A model generated the notes under the pieces. That model made no database searches, was not told the origin of the DNA, and saw only the letters and a program-made list of their open reading frames with translations. From assembly GCA_013396655.1 (NCBI GenBank), contig WBMV01006503.1, positions 372,001-436,000 of the forward strand: DNA of 64,000 nt. Direction: 5' to 3'. Source of the DNA: Campylorhamphus procurvoides (lineage: Eukaryota > Chordata > Aves > Passeriformes > Dendrocolaptidae). Positions 1-12,150 of this stretch are shown in pieces (position 1 is the first letter of the stretch; each line of letters starts with the position of its first letter). The position numbers and the translations under genes are program-made.

Positions 1-1084
1 CTAATTTACAGTACTCTGAAAATGTGGGAAAAGGCCTTGCTAGCATAAAGGTATATGGGACTTTTAGACTGCAAAGGCAAGGCAAGTGGCATGGCCATTT
101 CATTCAGGAGTTTAAATGTTATGTAGTTTCAGTGCCACCTTTGGGGGGTTATATTTGTAACTAGATATTCTGTAGATAATAATAGATTTGCCTTGCAGCC
201 ATCAAATACCCTTGTCAAATCCCATTAGAATCACATTGCACATTTATTTGAAACCTCAGTCTAAAATGCGTGCATTGCTAAGTGAGCATGGGGTCCTATT
301 TGCGCTGGCACTGACTGGTCCTTTCTGTTTGTCTCCCTTGTTTATCTGATCAACACCATTTACACTGGCTGCAAAACACTTAGGCTTCTGCTTACAGGGA
401 TTAGAAAACTTAGTGCAAAGGGAGAGGTCTTCCCAGAAGCAGATCTGATCCAAGGATGTCCCACAAAAAACAAGACGGAATTACAGTAACCAACATGTAA
501 TTTTAACATCATGATATAAAAAGACTTGATTTTAAAGTGCACCAGTGATTTAAAGCAGCTGCACACATTTAGAGGGCATTGCTTTAATGTGCACACAAAG
601 GCTAATGGAAGCTTTTACAAAAGAAAAAAAAATAAGGTTTTATGATTTATCTACTTTTTATGCACAACATTATAGGCTCTTCCTCCAGGGACTCATAAAT
701 GTGATTTTTACTTCCCAAATTACAAAGCTAGTCAATTATTTGGGAATGAGTCATTCATTCAAAAGTGTCTGTAACGGGATGTGTTAACCATCAGGAAATT
801 TTACACCAATTGGAATTATAAACACCAGGGTAAAAAAAATCTCTTGGCCAACCAGCTATGTCTATTTGTGAAACCTTGAGTAAGGAGTGCAGTGTAACTT
901 GTGCTGGAGAAGTCCTGAGAAGTTGACTTGGAGGGGAGGAAGGTGTGGTGATTTTTTTTTCGTTTTTCCTTTTGATTGTATAAATGTGTTTATTTTATTT
1001 TGAAATAATGTAGTTAGCAAGTCTGCAGCAACTTGCAGTCAAGGCTCCTAAAGCACCTTATAAACCCCCTTCGATTAAGCCTTG
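1..1084. other. Unique non-coding DNA
   Basis: AT-rich sequence without a recognisable gene, repeat family or RNA gene. The only open frames are under 80 codons and resemble no known protein. A short poly-T/A-rich patch lies near 950-1010. I see nothing else to annotate. Confidence 0.6.
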
Positions 1085-1150
1085 CGGCCACGTACAAGTG
1101 TAAGGAACCATTAGCCCCATTTTATGGAACAAGAAGCTGAGGGCCAGAGG
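1085..1150 (+). repeat. MIR-like ancient SINE relic
   Basis: The stretch reads like the 3' part of an amniote MIR SINE: a CCCCATTTTAT core followed by an A-rich, CTGAGG and CCAGAG succession matching the familiar order 'cccattttacagatgaggaaactgaggc' in degenerate form. It is strongly diverged, as expected for an element that stopped moving before or early in amniote history. The family assignment is by eye; a chance match cannot be excluded without a profile search. Confidence 0.38.
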
Positions 1151-1378
1151 TGGCTGCTGGTGGGCAGACACACAGGTATTTTCTTCGGTGATCAAACTGC
1201 TCCTTCCCTACCACAACTCCATCAAGGCCAACAAGAACCAAAGGAGCTACTTTTTATTTGCACCTGCTTCCCTCTGTATCTACCTGTTTGCCCCCAAAGA
1301 CTTGCACTGACCCACCCAGAAGTCATCCCTGGGGTTAACAGCAAGCCCCAAGCGTGGATGTGACTGCTTAAACTAATT

Positions 1379-1525
1379 ATCATAGAACATGCTGGGTTGG
1401 AAGGAACTGATCAGGATCATCTTGTCCGACTTCTGGTTCTGCACAGGACCAGAATCACAAGAACCACACTATGTGCCTGAAAGCATTGTCCAAATTCTTC
1501 TTGAACTCAGCATTGACAAAGGATG
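1379..1525 (-). mobile_element. CR1 LINE 3' fragment, antisense
   Basis: Reading the minus strand gives the 3' end of a chicken-repeat-1 retrotransposon. The plus strand starts with TCATAGAA, the complement of the CR1 3' terminal repeat, followed by a 'gggttggaaggaact' block, then a 'ctgcacaggacc' block, and then 'ccacactatgtgcctgaaagcattgtccaaa' in CR1 order. It is heavily 5'-truncated, as most bird CR1 copies are, and carries no coding sequence. It resembles the copies at 47.26 kb and 62.04 kb, so the three probably belong to one subfamily (CR1-J or X-like, inferred). Confidence 0.85.
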
Positions 1526-3599
1526 AACTGTTGAAAGATCAAATTGTTCTTTTTGCTACTGTAAACTCTAGCGGTATCCCAGGCCAAAATTAGAAAACCT
1601 CTGAGGGTCTTCATTAGTCACTAGTTCTCCAAAGAGATGAGCAGTCAGAGAGGAAAGAGGAGAAACACCTATGAACAGGTAGGTATATCTCAGCTGACAT
1701 TTCCTTTGCTCCTGCTTCATATTGGGGCAACCTATTAAGTTCCTCCTTGTCAGTGCATCTCTTTTCTGGGGAAGACATTCAACCTTTGTTCTTGGAAAAA
1801 GAAATTTGTGCATGCACTTGCAAGTAGGTGAATGAAAAGTGAAAGGTGGAAAAGTAGGGATAGTGTATTTATAGTGCTACTCATTTTAAAGCATGGTTAG
1901 AACTTAAAACATTATTTCTCTGTTTTTAAAAACAAATTTGAATGTTGTAAATAACTTCAGTGATAGAAATGTTTGCCCTGGTTCTGCACAGAAAGCAAAA
2001 ATAAAAAAATGTTGCCCTACTTTTGTGACATCCTGGCTTTTTCAGAACAACTTCTGAAAATATATTTTAGTATAAAGCAGGTTCATGATTCCTATATGTA
2101 GTCAGGTGAAATTTAAATCTCTGATCCTCATACCCAGTGGGGCCACTGGTTCCACATGCAAAATACTCAAATGCCAACATAGGGGCAGAAGCAGATCATG
2201 GAAATCTTGGTAAGAAGTCATCCCAGAACAACATCCTCATGAGATCATACATCAAAGCTACTATAGGCATAAGCCATACAAAGAGTAATTCAGAGTTGAA
2301 GAAACGCGTCTCAGGCATAAATAGTGTCAAGGATGGGGAGAGCTTCAACTACAGGAGCCACAGGTCTCATGTGCAGACAGACACAGAACAACAGCAAGAG
2401 GGTCACAGGACCTAGGGCAGAAAGGTGTGCAGCAAGGGCTGAGCTGCCTGTGTGAGCTAGGGGAAAGAGAGATCTCAGTTCTTACCCCCACTCACACCAC
2501 TTTCATAAGGTTCATTTTCCTGGACCTTGCACAGTGCTTTGTTTCCTTTCTTTGTACTTTAATCTAGGCCATCAGAGTGCAGAACCAAGTCCTTTGCACC
2601 AGGTATTTCCTCGCAGCTGCATTTCTGCTAGCTGGGTTGCAAATACTGTGAACACGTGCCTGGCACAGTGAGTTCTGTTTTCTTTTCTCTGGAAATGGAA
2701 GGGAAATAAAACAGGACCACATGAATTCTCACAAAAGTGGATGTTCAGAGTTTGTGTCCAGATTGGAATTATGTGATATAAGTCCATCAAAATGACAGAG
2801 GAATGTATGCTATTTTAAGACAGTAATGAAGCCAAAGGATGCTACTAAATAATCCAGTTCCTTCCATATCCTATTCACAAGTAATGCTGTTATCCAAGGC
2901 AAGACTGGATCCTACAAAAACTTAAGAATGGCCTTACCATTAAGTGTGTGGGCAGATACACTGCCTTCAGAAAAGCAATACATAGCATAATATTAAATAT
3001 AAATTTAGGTGTCCGCAGAACTAATTCATAATAAAGCCAGTTACGTATTGCTGAAACAGGCCTTGAATAATTTGGCAGTGCATGGTGAAAGCTCTCCTGC
3101 AAATCACTTCTGTAAAACACTTTAACTGAGCTCCAGACAAGTGGGAAGATTAAAAGAAAAGATGGAAAGTTTCAGAGAAAAATAGATTTCTGTACGTTTT
3201 AGTTAACACTTCAAGAACTTAGCTGCTACATAAAGCTAAAGGGTCACTTGTTAAATTTTTAAGTGTTTTCCTGACATTTATTTTTCCAGAGAAATCTGAA
3301 AAATGTTAAGTAGCTTGGGCTCAGGTATTATTTACAGTGCAAATCAAGAATTTATTTTTTTCCACCAAACTCACATGCCAGGAATCTGACATAGGATCTG
3401 AACCACAACGAGTGAAAATTAAGGAAAGTAAAGGCTATTCTCTTTGTCATCACACTTCCACTTATAGTGATATGCTCTTTTGTTATTAAGCAGGCCCAAT
3501 CAAAACAAAAGGGATACTGTTTCTTTTATGAGTAATGCACTAACACACCAGCAGAAAAAAGTTCACATAAAACGTATGGGTTCGGACAGCAAAAGATTT
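1526..3599. other. Unique non-coding DNA
   Basis: No supported gene or repeat. Open frames in the interval, including 92 codons at 2137-2415 and 81 codons at 1568-1813, show no known motif and no splice-site pair. Composition is AT-rich with few CpG dinucleotides, as in the flanks. Confidence 0.55.
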
Positions 3600-4010
3600 A
3601 TTACAATGGCTACAGAAATTATTCCTTCTTAACAGCACTTAAATTGTCTAATTATTCACAGGTGTTTTCAATTTGTTTCAGGTTCTTAATTAGGGGGTTG
3701 GGTCCTCTGCCCAGGGCCTGAACTGGCACTGCAAAAGGCTAAGAATTGTTTCACACTAAACCAGCCCAGCCCTGGGGTTGATTAGTGGAATCCACTGCAA
3801 GGTAATTTGTTATTCATACTTATCCATCTGCCTCCTGCTGGGGTGAGATAAGGAGACACAATTTCCTTCTTGTTTGTATCATTATTTTGATCCATGACGG
3901 CAATCATGGCAAGTCTTGATGGAAAGAGATTAAAAAAAAAAGGTAGTACTGGCTTCTCTTTAAGTGGAGCAATGCAGGGTAAACAGGTATGTTTGGGAAC
4001 CAGCACCTGA
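3600..4010. promoter_or_regulatory. Possible conserved non-coding block
   Basis: The interval is free of recognisable repeats and has the mixed texture typical of vertebrate conserved non-coding elements: TAATTA-type homeodomain cores (CTAATTATTC near 3650, TTAATTAGG near 3690), then a more GC-balanced part with a CTCF-like match at 3828-3841. This is an impression from composition and motif density only. It has no open frame worth calling. A cross-bird alignment would decide it. Confidence 0.22.
3828..3841 (-). promoter_or_regulatory. CTCF-like core site
   Basis: The 14-mer CTGCCTCCTGCTGG matches 13 of 14 positions of the reverse complement of the CTCF core consensus (SYGCCMYCTRSTGG); the single mismatch is T at the M position. 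CTCF anchors chromatin loops and domain borders. Matches of this quality also occur by chance in tens of kilobases, so occupancy is unproven. Confidence 0.25.
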
Positions 4011-6029
4011 TAATCTTAATTGACCTCTGGATTTGAGTTTGGGAGATCCTTATTAAACTTTAGCATAACAGCAGGAGGGTGTGTGCCTGAGGGGTCCTCA
4101 GGGAGCAAACAGAGGTGCAACCTGCAGCTAGGAGTGACTCCTGGGGGTTTAGAATTCCACCAAAGATAACTTCTCTAAGGGATGTTAGAGCAGGTCTCTG
4201 CTAACAGTTTATTACTGAGAAGAGCATGTCAGTCCCATTTATATGTGTAGGACCCTAAATGTAAAAGATTAGAAAGATCAGAAAATTTTTTTCTCTTCAG
4301 GTTGCCTCAGATCTGTCCTAGATATTTTCTTTCCTTTGAATACTTCAAATATTACTGTTTTAAGAAGATAAAAGCCTGTGAGACCCCCTCTACCTGTGAG
4401 GTTGTGAATTTTGCATCAGCAGCAAATGTGTAGGTGCAGTTCCTGCCTTTTTATGCATGAATTTGCGCTTGGTTTGGATGACTGGCTGGGCACGTACAGT
4501 AAAGGGAGCTTGAGCCAGGTCCAAGGGAAGTCTTACTGGTTTAAATGGGACGTGAATAAATCTTTAAGGTCACCAGCTGCACTTAGCTGGCCTCGTTAAA
4601 ATTCAGGTCTTTAATATCTGTGGGCAAGTGTACAAAAAGAGGTTATGAGGTGAATTGGTCAACAGATTTTAGGTTCATTTGTAGTCCCTGTGGACTCCCC
4701 TGTGGAAAAAATTCTAAAGAGTTTAATAGTAAAAAAAGAACCTACGTTATTTTTTTTAAGTATCCTATAGGATTTAATAGGGAATTATATCCTGACTATG
4801 GACATTTTTTTATGGTTCAGATAACTGTAGGCAAGACTGATTTGTGCATTAATGCATTTTTCTAGTGTGTCTCAATTATAGAAACATCTGCATGAAGTGA
4901 ACTTGAAACCTCTTTGATTCCCTTTGCAAATTCTCACTATTCAAAAGTCCTCATGTTTTTCTTTTTCTTGCCTTTAGCTTAATAGTTTCAGAGTGGGTTG
5001 CAATAGTATGTAACTGCGTAGCTTACAAAGGAAAGTGGGACTTTTTAATATGATTGCTTAAATATTTCAAATTCTGCATTCAAAATAAATAGCTAGCTCA
5101 GCACTGATTATCTCCTAGAGGTTATTAGTAGCACCTGTTATCTCTAGTAGAGACAAAGGTTTTCAGCTTAAACAGCCATACGCACTCCATTAAGCACTTT
5201 ATTGGGCAGGGGAGATTATTTGAATCCCCTCTTACACTTATGGTTGCTTAATGTAAGGATGGAGTTTATCTGTTTTCAGGCTGGTATACTGCTATTTTAT
5301 TTTTATTACTCTCTGCTGTCATTAACATCAGTGCAAAATAAGTATAAGTCTTTTAAGGTGGGCTATTTCACAAGCTGTGGAACAGCAGAGAATTTTTTTT
5401 CAGCTAACTGGAAAATAAAATACTACCATCTTAAACCACATTGTTAAGTTTGTAAAATCCCTTTCCAGGTTCATATAACAAGGTTATGGCAAGTTGTTCT
5501 TGTTCTGGGTGTGTTGGGCAGCACAAGAAAACTTCTGCAGATCTGTGCAGTGGTGAATGGTTTCGATTCACCATTCACTGCATGGTACCCCCAAAGTACA
5601 GCTGATATCAGCTCCAGGCTACCATCTGCTTGCTCACTTGGTTGGGGTGGCACGAGGCCAGTTCTGACTGTCTGTGAATGGACTCAGGGGCCGCGTGTAC
5701 TTTCCAGCCACTTCTCCACACCCAAAATGCTTCAAGTGGCTTTTTCCCCGAATATTTTCTGCCATTTCAGAAGGTGTGGACCCCCTTCCTTCTGTCTGGA
5801 AGTGAGATACAAGCAAGGAGTCTTTGCAGTCATCTCACTTGGTAAAAAGCAGTCGAGCTCCTGGAAAGTTTTGTGTCCAGATAAGCACCAAAGAAAAAAA
5901 AAGGTGCTAACAAATTATTCCAGAAATGAAGAGACTGAAATCAATTACTGTCATTACCATTAATCAAGAAAGTTACAGTGAGCAAAGGCTGGGTCCTATG
6001 TCTCTCTTCTTAAGAAAATGTGAGGAAAA
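4011..6029. other. Unique non-coding DNA
   Basis: No gene supported. The longest open frame (5511-5963, plus strand, 150 codons) has no recognisable domain, and its G+C-richer part overlaps open frames on the other strand, so it is probably chance. A perfect 9-bp inverted repeat lies at 5553-5578 and is listed separately. Confidence 0.5.
5550..5581. repeat. Short inverted repeat (hairpin)
   Basis: GTGAATGGT at 5553-5561 is exactly complementary to ACCATTCAC at 5570-5578, with an 8-base loop. Two G-T wobbles and one more Watson-Crick pair extend the stem to 12. It is too short for a microRNA precursor and is not followed by a T-run, so no specific role is assigned. Confidence 0.6.
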
Positions 6030-6135
6030 CTTCCATTTTCATGGATAATCTGGGAACAGACTAAGCAGTTTGCCCGGCGTCACCAAGGAATCTGAGGGAG
6101 ACTTCGAAATTGAAGCAGAGGTTCATATCTCATGA
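6030..6135 (+). repeat. MIR-like ancient SINE relic
   Basis: The order of blocks follows an amniote MIR-type SINE tail: a CCATTTTCATGGAT segment, a run ending in 'agcagtttgcc', a 'gtcaccaaggaatctgagggaga' segment, and a 'gaaattgaagcagaggttcatatctc' segment. These correspond to the MIR words for 'gacttgcccaaggtcac', 'agtctgtggcaga' and 'gaattgaacccaggtctcc'. The two CpGs left in it are unusual for such an old repeat. This is the best of the MIR-like matches in the window together with the one at 14.9 kb. Confidence 0.5.
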
Positions 6136-9100
6136 ACAACTTTTCTGTTTTTCTTTAACTCTCTGAAATAGCTATGCCTAAGCCTTTCCACCTAGATTAC
6201 ACATGTTGGAACAGCTTTCTTACTGAGTCACAAACCTCTGCTGAGTCAAAGCATGTTAGCTATCACAGTTAAGGGGATATCTGCGGATATATACACTTCT
6301 TTGTGTATACAAGGGCAAATTCCCACTGAAATCAGTTGAAAGCCTATTGTTAATATCACTGACCTGAAGAAAAAGTGTTTGCACAGATTTGAAAACTGAA
6401 GTTGTACCATGACCATTGCTGTTGTTCGTTCTCTCTCCAAGCTTGGCAGCAAGTGGATTTTCATAGGAGAAATGGCACTGGCAGTTTTGAGATGCCTGAT
6501 ATCTGAGCCTTGTGAAGGTTTGTTCTGATTTTGCACTTTTGTGATAGCAAGCTGAAATCTGTCCAATAAACTCAAACCATTCTGGGGAGACTTCAGAAAA
6601 ATTTGGACCAATATAATTTCATGCTTGTATGAATCGTCCTGGTGTTTTGTTAAGTATTAACTTAGTTTACATTTTAGTTGTTCACTGGGACACCAATAAT
6701 AAAGAAATAACCTTAAAGAAAAAACAGCTGGTGACCCAAAGTCAAATCCTGCTAATATTTCTCTCCCAATATAGTTGATATCACCGATATGAAGGCAAAT
6801 TCTTCACATTATATATAATAGGATATACTGTAATATATAATAGAATATATATACACACACAAAACCCTAATGCTTTAAGAGCTAGTATTTAGAAAATATA
6901 TGGGGAAGCAAAATTACATTCACTGTTGGGCAAGTTATTAGCAAAAAGAACCTAGAAAAACTGGAAGGACTTCAAAGAGGAGATGTTAAAGTGTCTGGGA
7001 ATCTGGGTGAATTGAATTTTGAGGAAGGTTTAAAGCAGCTAAAACCTGAATCTAGGAATTAATGAGGAGGTGACTCAGAGCTCTGACTTACATCAGAACT
7101 GGCAGGGTTTTTGGCTGGTATATGAAGGTAAATTGAAGACAGGGCTGGTTTACCCTGGGCTGTAAAATGCCATGGCTTTGATACAGCGTCACAGACAGCT
7201 GAGTCACCTCCGCAGCAGCACAGAAAACCTCGAGACATGGGGCTGGAAGGGGCAGCTGGTGCCAAAATACCACCACACTGAGAAGGCGCTCAGTGATTCC
7301 CAAGAAAAGCACTGGTGTCTGGGTTAAGAAACTGCACCCAGCCACCTCATCAGCAAGAGCTTTGTTTTTTGAGGGTACCAGTGTCTCCAAGGCTGGAACA
7401 CAAAGTGCTACTGTGCCTTGAACTGCTGACAAGGTCCAAGTCCCACTTTGCAGACACTGTTGTCCTTGCATGTGGCAGTGGTGTTACACCAGGGGCTGTG
7501 CTTCAGCCAGGAAACACAGGGGTGCAGCAGGAAAGCTCAAGTATCTTGCAAAAGGCTGACTAAGACATGGGAGGAATGGAATCATCTGCTCGCAGACACA
7601 CAGACTATTTGCAACAGAGGCAGACCCTGAGGTCCAGGTACATAGCCCAAGCAAAAAGATTCCTTTCCTTGTAGCACAACCAGGTTAGAGGGAATACCAG
7701 GAATATATATACACATGAAATCAGACAAATAGGAATTTCATCAAGAAAATGTCTTACTTGTAAGATATTACATTGTGTGTGGACTGCTTGCCTTGTTTCC
7801 CCATTTTTCTATTTTATTTTCTTTTAAAACACACTTTTTTTTTTCCAAGAATGTATCTATAAATTTTCTCTCTGCCCCCTTGGGAACGTTCTTGTTGTGG
7901 GACTCAGTTGGTATGGTTATGTTATGTGACATTTTTGTATTTTGATATAGCAAAATCATGTTGTAGGAACTAACACTACTCACTATGTTTATCTTTGTCC
8001 TCTCAGACATGTTGGTCAATTTAACACACTTTTTCACTCCAGAAAAAAATTACTTCCTTTCACATATTATCTGACAAATTAGGGTATATTTTTATAATGA
8101 AATGCTACTCTTTATTTTAATCAGTCATAAAATTAGGTCTGCTCCTGCAAGAACATTAAAAAATCACTTAGAGGTTCAGGTATTGGTATCAGCATTTCAG
8201 GTGTGAGAACATCCATGACTGGGACTTTTATTAGTAAGGAACTCTGACTTGCATATCCAGGTATGTGAGACACAGCACATCAGATGCTGATACCACTTCA
8301 CTCCAATGAGGCTTTTATGGGGACTGACTGATACGCTTTTCAGAAACTAATGAACTCTGTGTATAAACTTGTACTGAATCAGATCACCAACTGCTTCTGT
8401 TTTCCCCATATTTTGAACTTCCTTTTCTTATTTTGTTTAGAAAAAAGTGTACTTGTACCACTTAAAACCATTTCCTTTTTCCTCTTTGCAAAGTGAAAAA
8501 GCAGAGATGTGAATTAGTAAACATAAAAGAGCTACATTTCTGATGCAACAGCCTATTGTTGGAAATCTTGAATCCTAATTAAGACAAAGAGGAGAAACTG
8601 ACCTCTGGAAAGCAACAGAGTTGTAATATTTTATGTATATAATCATTTGGAGAACTGGGTTTGAATTTATAAGTGAAAGTTAAATATTATTAATGTAAGT
8701 GAAACACACTTCAAGCAAAGAATAAAGCAATGAATCACGTTAAGTGAATTTTTGGAGAACGTGTGAAGGATTCCCTTTCCTGAATGGTTAGTTTCATGCA
8801 AACAGGCTGTTAGGTTGAAACTGTATCTGTGGTTTGCTGTTTAATGAAAGACCAAGATAAAATGGGGAGACTACAACAGTAATGAAAAAACAGAAATCCG
8901 TGAGACAGGTTCTGTGAGCACTTCCTCAGGGAGAGGAAAGGAGGCAGGGATGGATTGCTAATGACTAGAAGTAGATGGCATTACCAGGCAATGTAAATAC
9001 AGGCTAAAGGCCTCATCCTGCAGCACCTCTTGTGAGGTGCAGAGTGAGCAGCCTCCAAACTGATCACATGCAGCAGCAGCAGCCTAGAGCATTTTAGGAT

Positions 9101-11902
9101 GAGACCTGAAGTTACAGGAATACAGAGCAGGATTTCAGCCCCTGCCAGTACTGCTGGTGAGAACAAGGGATCTGTTCTCCAGGACACACAAGACATGGGA
9201 GTTTTGGTCCCATTCATATTTCTGTCCATGGTAGCCTGAATTTCATAGATCCTGTACTAATTTCTGCTTTAAAAACTCCCACTCTTACAGTTACTTAGGG
9301 AGACATTCAGGTCCCTAAATATGTCTGGGTTTCAGCCACCCCTCCATAAGGGCATGACTCTTCTTGAAGGAGCCCACTGTCATCTCTGCTGGCCTTGTGT
9401 TAATGTCCTAGGCATGCAGTGCCTACACCTAGGCATCAGTACTACTCCCTTAGTTACAACAGGAATTTCTGAAAGTGAGAGGCTGATTTCAAATTCTTCA
9501 AATAATTTCTCCCCAATGCTCCCACTGTGCTTGTGCAGAAATATTCCTGGCTTAGTCTTTTGGTGGCTGGAATTCTCCCTGAATAAGAATTGGTTTGGAT
9601 GTAGCAATTTTTCACACAAGTATACCTGTGTTGGATATTGCAAGTCTATGAAGAGGAGAGTGTCTATGGTTACTGTTGTCTAAAAACCCAAAACTGCCAG
9701 TATTCATGAGAACAGAAAAACAGTAGTTCTGGCACTGGAACAATATTGTATAAAAGTCTTAATGGGTCTTGGGGCAAATTCAGCAATTGTTTGTACACAT
9801 GCACTCCTTTTCAGTGGCTGGTGCTCTTCCCATGGATGGATGTGACAGCATATTTTCTCTTGTTATTTTCTCTTCAGTTGTGCAGCTCCTTCTTCATGTA
9901 TAACAGCTTTAAAACAACAAAATAAGTACTCTTTAACCCTATTGACCTTTAAGCACATGACCTGTGAAAATATCGTCTTCTTTCTATCTACCATACTCTC
10001 TATATTCAAGCACACATTTGACATTTATGTTTGCCTGAGGCAGTAAATTTTCCTTTTGCTGACAGAGAAGCAAATGCCTTAATTAGAGTAAATCTGACTC
10101 TTTAAATCAGCTAGCTATGTCTATAGCAAATTAATTACCAAAAACGACAGTGCTTAAGGAGTCTAGATGTTTCTAGGGTTTATTAAGACCATGACTGTTT
10201 TTCTACAGCTCCTCAAGAGATTTAGTCTCTGCACAAGTAAACAATTCCAGTTCACTTCAATAGAACTAGCATGTACATTGGATGATATGAGTTTGAATCC
10301 CAAAATTAATGTGAAAGCTAAGGCTTAAAGTCCCAAATTAAAACTGAAATTGGACAAGGATGAAAGGAGTCATCTTTTACTCATATTGTCTACAAAATAG
10401 ATATTCCTGGGTGTAAGAGATGTTTGAGCCCTTGCAGAAAAGGCCCTGGGCTTTGTGGTCAGCATGGGGTTGGGGGTGGGATATCACCGTACCAAGCACA
10501 GAGCTTGAGGCACAAGTTCCTGTGTCAGAACATCTCTCTGCTACCAGCTTTGGGTCCAGGCAGTCATTGGTCTTAGCCTGCTCAGACCTACTTTTAAGAC
10601 ACTTTGCAGATACAGCCATTGAGTCCAAACTGAAACTTATAAAATGCTTTTCTGCAATTTTTAACAGGAAATGCATCCAGCCTCCATAACAATAGCTGTC
10701 ATAATTGAAGACACTCTTTAAAACTTCATTTGGTTGAGAGAGGAAGCTATTTGAAAGAAATGTCAATCCAAACCCTTTTTGTAAAAGAAGCCTTTAAGAC
10801 TTTCAAAACCTGCTGTAACTATCTAACAACTTGGAAATACAAGTTTCTGAAGATCTCTTTTCTTGACTAAAATTCACAAATTTCTGTCAATTATATTGAG
10901 ACCCAGGCAAGTCCTTAGTTCATACAAGAGAATGTATTTTTAAATTTTTACAGAGTTTTCACAGTATCTTTTCCCTAACTATGACTGCTGCTGCTCAGAA
11001 AGCAATAAGTTTGGCTAAACTTCTTTCACAGATGAAAGCTATAACAGGAAATAAAAATCAGAGCTTCCTCCACTCTGATGGACTCCCCCCTTTCTTTCTG
11101 TCCTCAAATACTCTGCGAACAGACTATATTCAACACCCTGTGCCCCAGCAGTGCCTGTAGCTTGGGAAGGAAAGAAAGAAAAAGGGAATCAGAGGAAAAC
11201 TAGGCAAAGAACAGATCTTAACTGGATAAAAACAACAGCAATATAGCCATTTCAGGCTCTTTATAAATCTGACGAATGAGTGATTTGACACTTGGTTGCA
11301 AAATCCTGCAAAATTATTGAGGTTTTCCCTTACTGTTACAAAGAAAAGCAAGTCAGAGATTAAGCCACTGATCCACCAAAGAGTTGAAACCCTGCTGAAG
11401 GGTGGAAGCCAACAGAGCTGCCAAATGCATGAGGCCACATTCACAGTGAAATAACTCTCCAGATCTCTTTCTGAAAATAAGTTTCCTTTCTGGAATGCAT
11501 GTGAAACCTTTCAGTTTCTCCACTGACTTTAATTTTCAGTTGTTCTAAGCTTGCTAGACTGGTACCTCAGACAAAGATGATAAATAAATAAAAGAGCTTA
11601 TTTCCTGAATAATTTTCTGACTGCTCAGACAAAATCTTATTAAAATAAGCAATACTGAGACAGCCTGTACTGCAATGTGATTAACAAAGATGTAATCAAA
11701 CTAATGTTCTGGATTTACCATGCGTAAGTGCAGGAGAGTCCATGAGCTGCTGTGAATTCCATCACTTCTTGCTTCCTTTTCTTAAAAGTTTCATTCACAC
11801 TCTCGAATAAAAGTAAATTTTGGGTCATTTTGGTACTGAACTCCTTAAACTGACATCTAGCCTATAGCCTGATACACAAAAAAAACCAAGGAAGTGGGAA
11901 TT
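6136..11902. other. Unique non-coding DNA with small simple repeats
   Basis: Nearly 6 kb without a supported gene. A short TA-to-CA dinucleotide tract lies at 6846-6860 and a four-copy CAG run at 9071-9083. A more G+C-rich patch runs from about 7090 to 7600 and carries overlapping open frames on both strands (the longest 127 codons, minus), none of which looks like a known protein. Minus-strand frames at 10377-10766 and 11130-11444 are likewise unsupported. Confidence 0.55.
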
Positions 11903-11920
11903 TGAATGAATGAATGAATA
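11903..11920. repeat. (TGAA)n microsatellite
   Basis: About four and a half perfect copies of the tetranucleotide TGAA. Short enough to be stable; no associated gene. Confidence 0.8.
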
Positions 11921-12069
11921 TAGTGAATTTCTGAGAATGTCAGAAATGCAGCAAATAGTAACCATAGCTACTGATAGCTAATTAATAAATTCCCAGATTT
12001 TTCTGTGGTGTGCCCCTGCAGTGACTCCAGCTAATTTTTTTTCATCTATGGGTCTCAGACTACATTGTG

Positions 12070-12150
12070 AAATACCCACATTTCACCATTCCCTCTTCAT
12101 AGATGATGAGGTTGAGGCACTGAGAGAGCCTCATGCCCAGTGGGATCACT
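12070..12150 (+). repeat. MIR-like ancient SINE relic
   Basis: The words CCCTCTTCATAGATGATGAG, then GTTGAGGCACTGAGAGAG, match the MIR-type order 'attttacagatgaggaaactgaggcacagagag'. The rest of the element is not recognisable. Very diverged; assignment by eye. Confidence 0.42.

Noticed and set aside
5511..5963. 150-codon plus-strand open frame
   Set aside because: No recognisable domain, no splice or promoter context, and overlapping frames are open on the other strand.
9071..9083. Four-copy CAG run
   Set aside because: Too short to be of note and not in a coding frame with support.
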